Shown here one piece after another: positions 59,383-64,000 of a stretch of 64,000 bases of DNA (within the stretch, counting starts at the first letter, position 1; the number at the start of each line of letters is the position of its first letter). Position numbers and translations under genes: made by a program. Source of the DNA: Symbiodinium natans (lineage: Eukaryota; Sar; Dinophyceae; Suessiales; Symbiodiniaceae); the NCBI GenBank assembly GCA_905221605.1, contig CAJNDS010002327.1, positions 189,001 through 253,000 on the forward strand, read 5' to 3'. The notes beneath the pieces are model-generated. The model was not told the DNA's origin and ran no database searches. It saw only the letters and a program-made list of their open reading frames with translations.

Positions 59383-60518
59383 GGCCGTGTTCTTATGGCA
59401 CAAGCGTGATCAAGCGCGCGCATCGGTTTGGAAGTGGCTTTGGACGTTGAGAGCAGTTAGAGCGTCGGACTCGGGTTGCGCAGGCAGAGGAGCTTGGCCG
59501 TCGTATCGTTGATGGAATCTGAACAGGACGAAGGGGATCGAATGGGGTTTTACGGGTTCTTTCGGAAAGGATTACAGTAGGTCCGTGCTCATGGTTGGGG
59601 GTTTGCATGACAAGATCCGAAGGAGGAATCCGAGCTGAGTTGAACTTGCAACCGCCCGAACAGCAAGCAGCAATAAACATTAACTACGGCTCGACAACTG
59701 AAGCTCGCAGTCACCAAAGCAGTATGTGCTTGCATGCTGGAAAATGTGCAGGTTCAGACACCATGCCACAGAAAGGAACCAAGGGAGTTCAAGGGAGTTC
59801 AAGGGGTTCAACGTCCGCTCACCCTGGCCCTGGCGTTCCTGGCGTCGGAGGGTCAGTGAGGGTCAAAATCAGAGCCTCTGCCAAGCCGCGCCAAACATGG
59901 TGGGACGTTGGTTGTGTTTTGTGAGCAAGCTCCGTGTGTCTGCTGGAGGAGGAGGTAGCAGCGGCCCTGGTGACGCACGCGCAGCTCCTTGCTGCCAGCT
60001 GAGCTGATGCGAGCTGCGTCTTCTCAGGCAGCCCTCAGGCATGTGGAACAGTCCTATGATCAGCATTGAGGCACTGCAGCGCCCGCCGCAGGACGAGGGT
60101 GCCACGACGTTGCTCGTTGCACCCAGGCCAGTCTCTTTCCGCAGTTCAAAACTTGATCCAAGAGCTATCAAGAGCTCCTCCACATGCGTTGCACACAAGT
60201 CACCAACTCACTAGTGTGACCTCATGTGACCTTTCCGACCTTAATAGACGAGCCGTACGTTGTTGTTTGCACGAGTAGTCAGTGACAAGACTTTGTGTTT
60301 TCAAAAGAGAAAGGCCGAGCATCGCCGTGACCACTTGCAGGTGTCCAAAGCTGCGTGACTTCGAGGCCGGAGCCCGGTGAAACGCCCAGCAAATTGGCAA
60401 GCACATCGCGCAAGTCTTTACATGAACTGCGGATGGAGACTACCGATGATTACCGTTGCATTCGTTTTGTTTGTAAGAGAAGCATCGGTGCAGATTAAGT
60501 ATCAGTGCCCCTACCTTT

Positions 60519-60658
60519 CTCGAATCCTTTCAGAACACGATGTGGCACGTCCTCGTGCGGGCATGTGCCTTCATCCGCATCTTGACCAGGACTACCTGGA
60601 GCTTTGCAGCTGGGTGGAAGAAGCCTTCTCAGAAGGGAACCTGATCGGCAAGGCCTGA
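60519..60658 (+). CDS. Candidate exon, function unknown
   Basis: Reads LSEHDVARPRAGMCLHPHLD, then QDYLELCSWVEEAFSEGNLI and GKA, stop. A following frame (60736-60810) reads SLESLARSVAGVVNAFLILE. No family recognised. Confidence 0.3.
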
Positions 60659-61503
60659 ACATGCCCAGGTCTTCACTGCGTGCGAAGCAGAAACGACGCT
60701 GCTTGTCCATGGGCTTTCCAATGCCCAAAACTAGCAGGGCATCTCTGGAGTCTTTGGCACGAAGCGTGGCCGGTGTCGTGAATGCTTTCCTGATACTCGA
60801 ATGTGGCGGATAGGTGCAGATGGCAGTTTTTCATCCATACTTCCGATTCAATGGTTCTGCCAGGCGCCGAGTGTCTTAACAGGAAGAGATTAAGAGAAAA
60901 CGTGAGAAACTGCTGTCAGCTTCTGTCAGCGACAGCCCCACACATCCTCAGGTGGTAGTAGGCATGAGCAGCAGAAATCGACTCTCCCTGTGACACCGAG
61001 GATGCTGCAGATTGTGCAAATTTTGTGGGCCGTGCGCCACATCCTGCTTTCCACCTTCTACGAGAAGAGGACGCCGAGTTCAGATTGAGACCTAGGTTGG
61101 CGACATGTGCGACGTTGGTGACATAAACAGCCGCTGTGTGCAGGGACAGCGAATGATAAGCCCAGTGCGCGTGATGCACACTTAAGCTGTCCGAATCAGA
61201 ATACCTTCCCGATTCAGCAAAGTACACGATTCAAAGAACTGGCCGGGAGCCGTCTGGCAACAACAGAGCAACAGCAACAACAAGCATAGCCCCAACCTTC
61301 TAAGCCATTGTGACAACTGTTCCGAAGTACGAGGAGAGAGGCAAGGCCGCCACAGACAACTGCTGCAACAATTCTTGGCAAAAGAGTCTTTTCGTGCTGC
61401 AAGCTGTGTGGCTGTGTAATTTGCACAGACGCTGCTCAAACTCCCCAGGCATGTGGGAACCGCTGTGCCGAAACTCAGGCCCCACCTGGGCGCCCCGCAG
61501 CCC

Positions 61504-61506
<3 letters not shown>

Positions 61507-61538
<32 letters not shown>

Positions 61539-61567
61539 TGTGTGTATGTGTGTGTGTGTGTGTGTGT
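61507..61567. repeat. (TG)n microsatellite
   Basis: About 30 TG units with a TTTG and a TATG interruption. Confidence 0.97.
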
Positions 61568-61584
61568 TAGATATCGTTTTGGGC

Positions 61585-61835
61585 TGAGTATCCCTGGAGT
61601 GCCCGAGAGTCCCCAGCTATCCAAACGGATATGAAGACACCATCTGAAGTTGGAAAAGCAAACAAAGAGTCCCGCCAAGTATTTCCGGGCAGACAACCTT
61701 TCGAACATTCCCGGAGGGCAGTCCTGCGACGAAAGCCTGCGGCGAAGTATCCGCAAGCCTTTACCCGTCCGAAAACGGCAGGATGGCGCCCATTCCTTTT
61801 GGCAGGTGGGGATGTTCGAAGTGAATATTTTCGCT
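61585..61835 (-). repeat. Dispersed repeat, inverted copy
   Basis: Reverse complement resembles 33385-33600 in the gene A intron. On the minus strand it carries CACTTCGAACATCCCCACC, CCTGCCGTTTTCGGACGGG and GGATACTTCGCCGCAGGC in the same order. A weaker relative (TATCCCTGCAGTGCCC, then AGAGTATCCCGTGAGTCCCC) lies at 47327-47410 in a gene B intron. Confidence 0.7.
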
Positions 61836-63464
61836 TTCTGGAATTGAGTCAGTTTTCAAGCACAATCTCCCTTTGTCCCTTTGAGAACTTTGTGAGTTTC
61901 ATGCATGTGCTTTTTCATCTTGTTTAAGCTTCTACGAAACTAAGAAGTGGCCAGCTCCAGAGTATCCAAGAGTCGCACTATGTCGTCCGCTAGGCACAAC
62001 TGCTCCGTGCTATCCGTGATATGGGCGCATGATGAGCGTAAACCTGCGTAAGCGCAGCGGTGTGGCGAGTTTTCATTCAGCTTGGCCCGAAGTTTGGAGT
62101 TGTGAGAACTTGAAGAACCTCGCCTGAGACACGCCGGGGCCGGGGTGTCCAGACTGCGAGTCGTGACAATTGCCGTTTTTCTTTTGTAACACAAGGCCCG
62201 TTCACTTTTTCGGTAGCATCATGCAACCACAAGGCGAAACAATCAAGGGATCATCCGGATACGCCAAAACCATCCCCGAACTTGGACGTGCGACGAACTC
62301 CAAGTTTTCTGGTAGCCATTGTCTGTCCAGAGCTGTTTTTGCGCACACGCGACAGGAGGTTTCAGCGGCTTTGGCTGGCTTCCACCTTGCGGGCAAAGAT
62401 GCGTTTCAGGCAGCTCACTGCATGAGAAGGTGCTTCAGAAAGCTGGGGCAGGTTCTCGGTTCTCGCCGCTCTCGCAAGCTGCACTGAAACACTGAAAGCG
62501 CTTGGCAGGACCCGGAGGCGGTCGGGAAATTCATTGCTGAGCGAAATGCGAGGCTGTGGGACATGCTGCATCATGCTGCCTTTTTGATCATGCCGTTTCA
62601 CGTAAAGGAGTTCGGCCAAAAGCATTTCGTTAAGAAGACAACCGCATTGGCTGTGCTGTGCACTTGATGATGCTTTGTGGACTGCCGTTGTCCATGCTGG
62701 TGCCTCACTTGGCACTGGCTTCGCCGTCGTACGAAGCGGAGTCTTTCCTGGCAAGTGCACGTGGTCCCTCCGCTGACAGGCCCGACTTGGAAAGTTGTGT
62801 TTTTTGCCCCTGCACCTCTTTGCAGGTTTCTCCGTGAACAAGGGGGAGAAGCTTGCCTTCGAGATTTAAGGCTCGCTCCGAACGTTCGTTGAATTTGCAG
62901 CCACTGCTGCACGAAACTGCTCTCAGTCCTCAGATGTGGAGGTTTAGAGATTCTGTAGTATTCCGTAGGTCTCATTCAGGAGTCACTGCACACCAATCCT
63001 GTTCCAAGGGCTTGCGCTGCGTCTGACAGCATCAGGGAGCAAGCTGTCATGGAAAAAGCTGAGACTCGTGGGGAGGGTTTGGGTTGAGCGCTGCATCATG
63101 GCAACACTGGCAAACCAAAGGGATGCAATGAACCAGGACACCATGCCTTCGTGGTACCGCCCCAGTGAGTTGCACCTACAGTAAAGCGTTTGGTCATGTA
63201 CCTCAAGGGGCTGGGGTGTCCAGATGGCAAGCTCAGTTACTTGCATTTCCGCGTATCCTTGGCTCGCTTCTGCCTGGTGGTGAAGCGGTTCTGCAGAGTT
63301 GGCCCTGGCGCCTCAGAAGCACTAGTGGCAGCAGAGTCCGAGCAGCTCAGCAACATGTCCACAAGTCTTGCAGAATTCAGACTTGTTGCAGTGCCAGTGC
63401 CCAGTGTTGCACCTTTTTGTTGCTTGGGCTTCAGGCGCCTGGCAGAGGCTTTGTGGCTTGCAAC

Positions 63465-63661
63465 ATGGACATCGACCTGCTGAATCCGGATCTTAAGGAA
63501 GAGAAGGCCATTTGGTGAGTCGCTTGCGGCGAAAATTTCACAGCCGTGTCTTTGAGCAGATTTCTCTAGTGAGTGACATGCACCTGTTACAAGTCTGGAT
63601 GTTGCCTTATGTTGCCGCAGTCCAAGCACAAGCTTAAGCGCATGATCCAGTCGCCCAACAG
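63465..63661 (+). CDS. RPS27: Ribosomal protein eS27 (first two coding pieces; continues past the window)
   Basis: Piece 1 starts at ATG 63465 and encodes MDIDLLNPDLKEEKA. Piece 2 (about 63621-63661) encodes SKHKLKRMIQSPNS. Together they match the N-terminal third of eukaryotic small-subunit protein eS27, with the diagnostic KHK-KR-QSPNS core. The zinc-ribbon part (FMDVKC and two CxxC pairs) is absent up to the window end, so it must lie downstream. Piece 2 probably ends at a GC donor (AACA/GCCCC). The junction is odd: a good GTGAGT donor at 63515 combined with the GCCGCAG acceptor at 63620 would shift the frame, whereas the homologous join needs an unusual boundary. The product would be a component of the 40S ribosomal subunit. 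Confidence 0.75.
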
Positions 63662-64000
63662 CCCCTTGGCGGCACAGCGCCGTGCGGTGTGTGTGCGGCT
63701 TAACGGGCTTACCGACTCAACGCTCTCTGTCGGCTTGGTGGGTGGACTTGGTGACAGCGCTGTGCCTCGCAATTCAACAGACGTAACTAACATGATGCTC
63801 AAGGGCTGCTTGTCCCTAGTCATCTTGGCCCCCTAACGAAGGGTGACCCTTAGAAGCATCGTTGAATCTGGACCTGGTCAGACAACGGGCGCGAGAGCTA
63901 ATGGGTGTGAGCTGTGACTGTCGTGGCCGCGAACAGCAAGTGCCAGTACGCGACGGCAGGCAATGCAAGATAATGCAAGCAAAGCAGGCGCCGCAAGCAA

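Larger units (their letters stand above)
60900..63460. other. Unassigned region upstream of eS27
   Basis: Contains a (TG)n tract at 61507-61567 and a dispersed repeat at 61585-61835. Protein-like + readings around 62690-62860 (ASLGTGFAVVRSGVFPGKC) could be exons, but overlapping frames on both strands compete. Confidence 0.35.

Overview
The window looks like nuclear DNA of a dinoflagellate, most like a symbiodiniacean or a relative. The reasons are: no compact bacterial ORF layout; two tandem, same-strand paralogs broken into many small exons; introns that keep frame only if GC-AG and GA-AG boundaries are allowed beside GT-AG; retroelement fragments inside introns; and very long simple repeats. 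I could only align by eye, so exon ends are inferences from paralogy and frame.

The best-supported content is a tandem pair of voltage-gated cation channel genes on the + strand: gene A at about 31.8-41.8 kb and gene B at about 44.8-49.1 kb. Each encodes one six-transmembrane ion-transport domain (S1-S6 with an arginine-rich S4 and a pore reading SNG(M/L)DW), followed by a two-EF-hand module and a short charged tail. Twelve inferred pieces of gene A join without a frame break to a stop codon. In gene A the channel domain is cut by seven introns and the EF-hand module by none. In gene B most of the channel domain (S1 to the pore) is one 695-nt exon, and the EF-hand module is cut by five introns. 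One gene A intron, in the S4-S5 linker, is about 5.4 kb and holds a roughly 1.9-kb A/C-only (CCAAAAA)n array, a telomere-like degenerate repeat field and a copia gag-like fragment.

At the right edge (63.46-63.66 kb, + strand) are the first two coding pieces of ribosomal protein eS27; the rest lies outside the window.

The remainder is repeat-rich and poorly recognisable. From left to right: unassigned DNA with a (CTA)n tract; a 1.2-kb (CTA)n/(TAG)n inverted microsatellite at 2.4-3.6 kb; a duplicated ~140-bp segment at 4.6 and 5.2 kb; candidate minus-strand exons at 7-8 kb; a LINE endonuclease-like remnant at 9.2-9.9 kb; a ~60-bp tandem repeat at 11.1 kb; scattered Lys- and RS-rich exon candidates at 13-16.5 kb; a minisatellite complex at 16.9-18.5 kb; a small inverted-repeat element at 21.2 kb; isolated exon-like stretches with no recognised family; and, after gene B, about 8 kb with no recognisable gene, then weak exon candidates at 57.6-60.8 kb.
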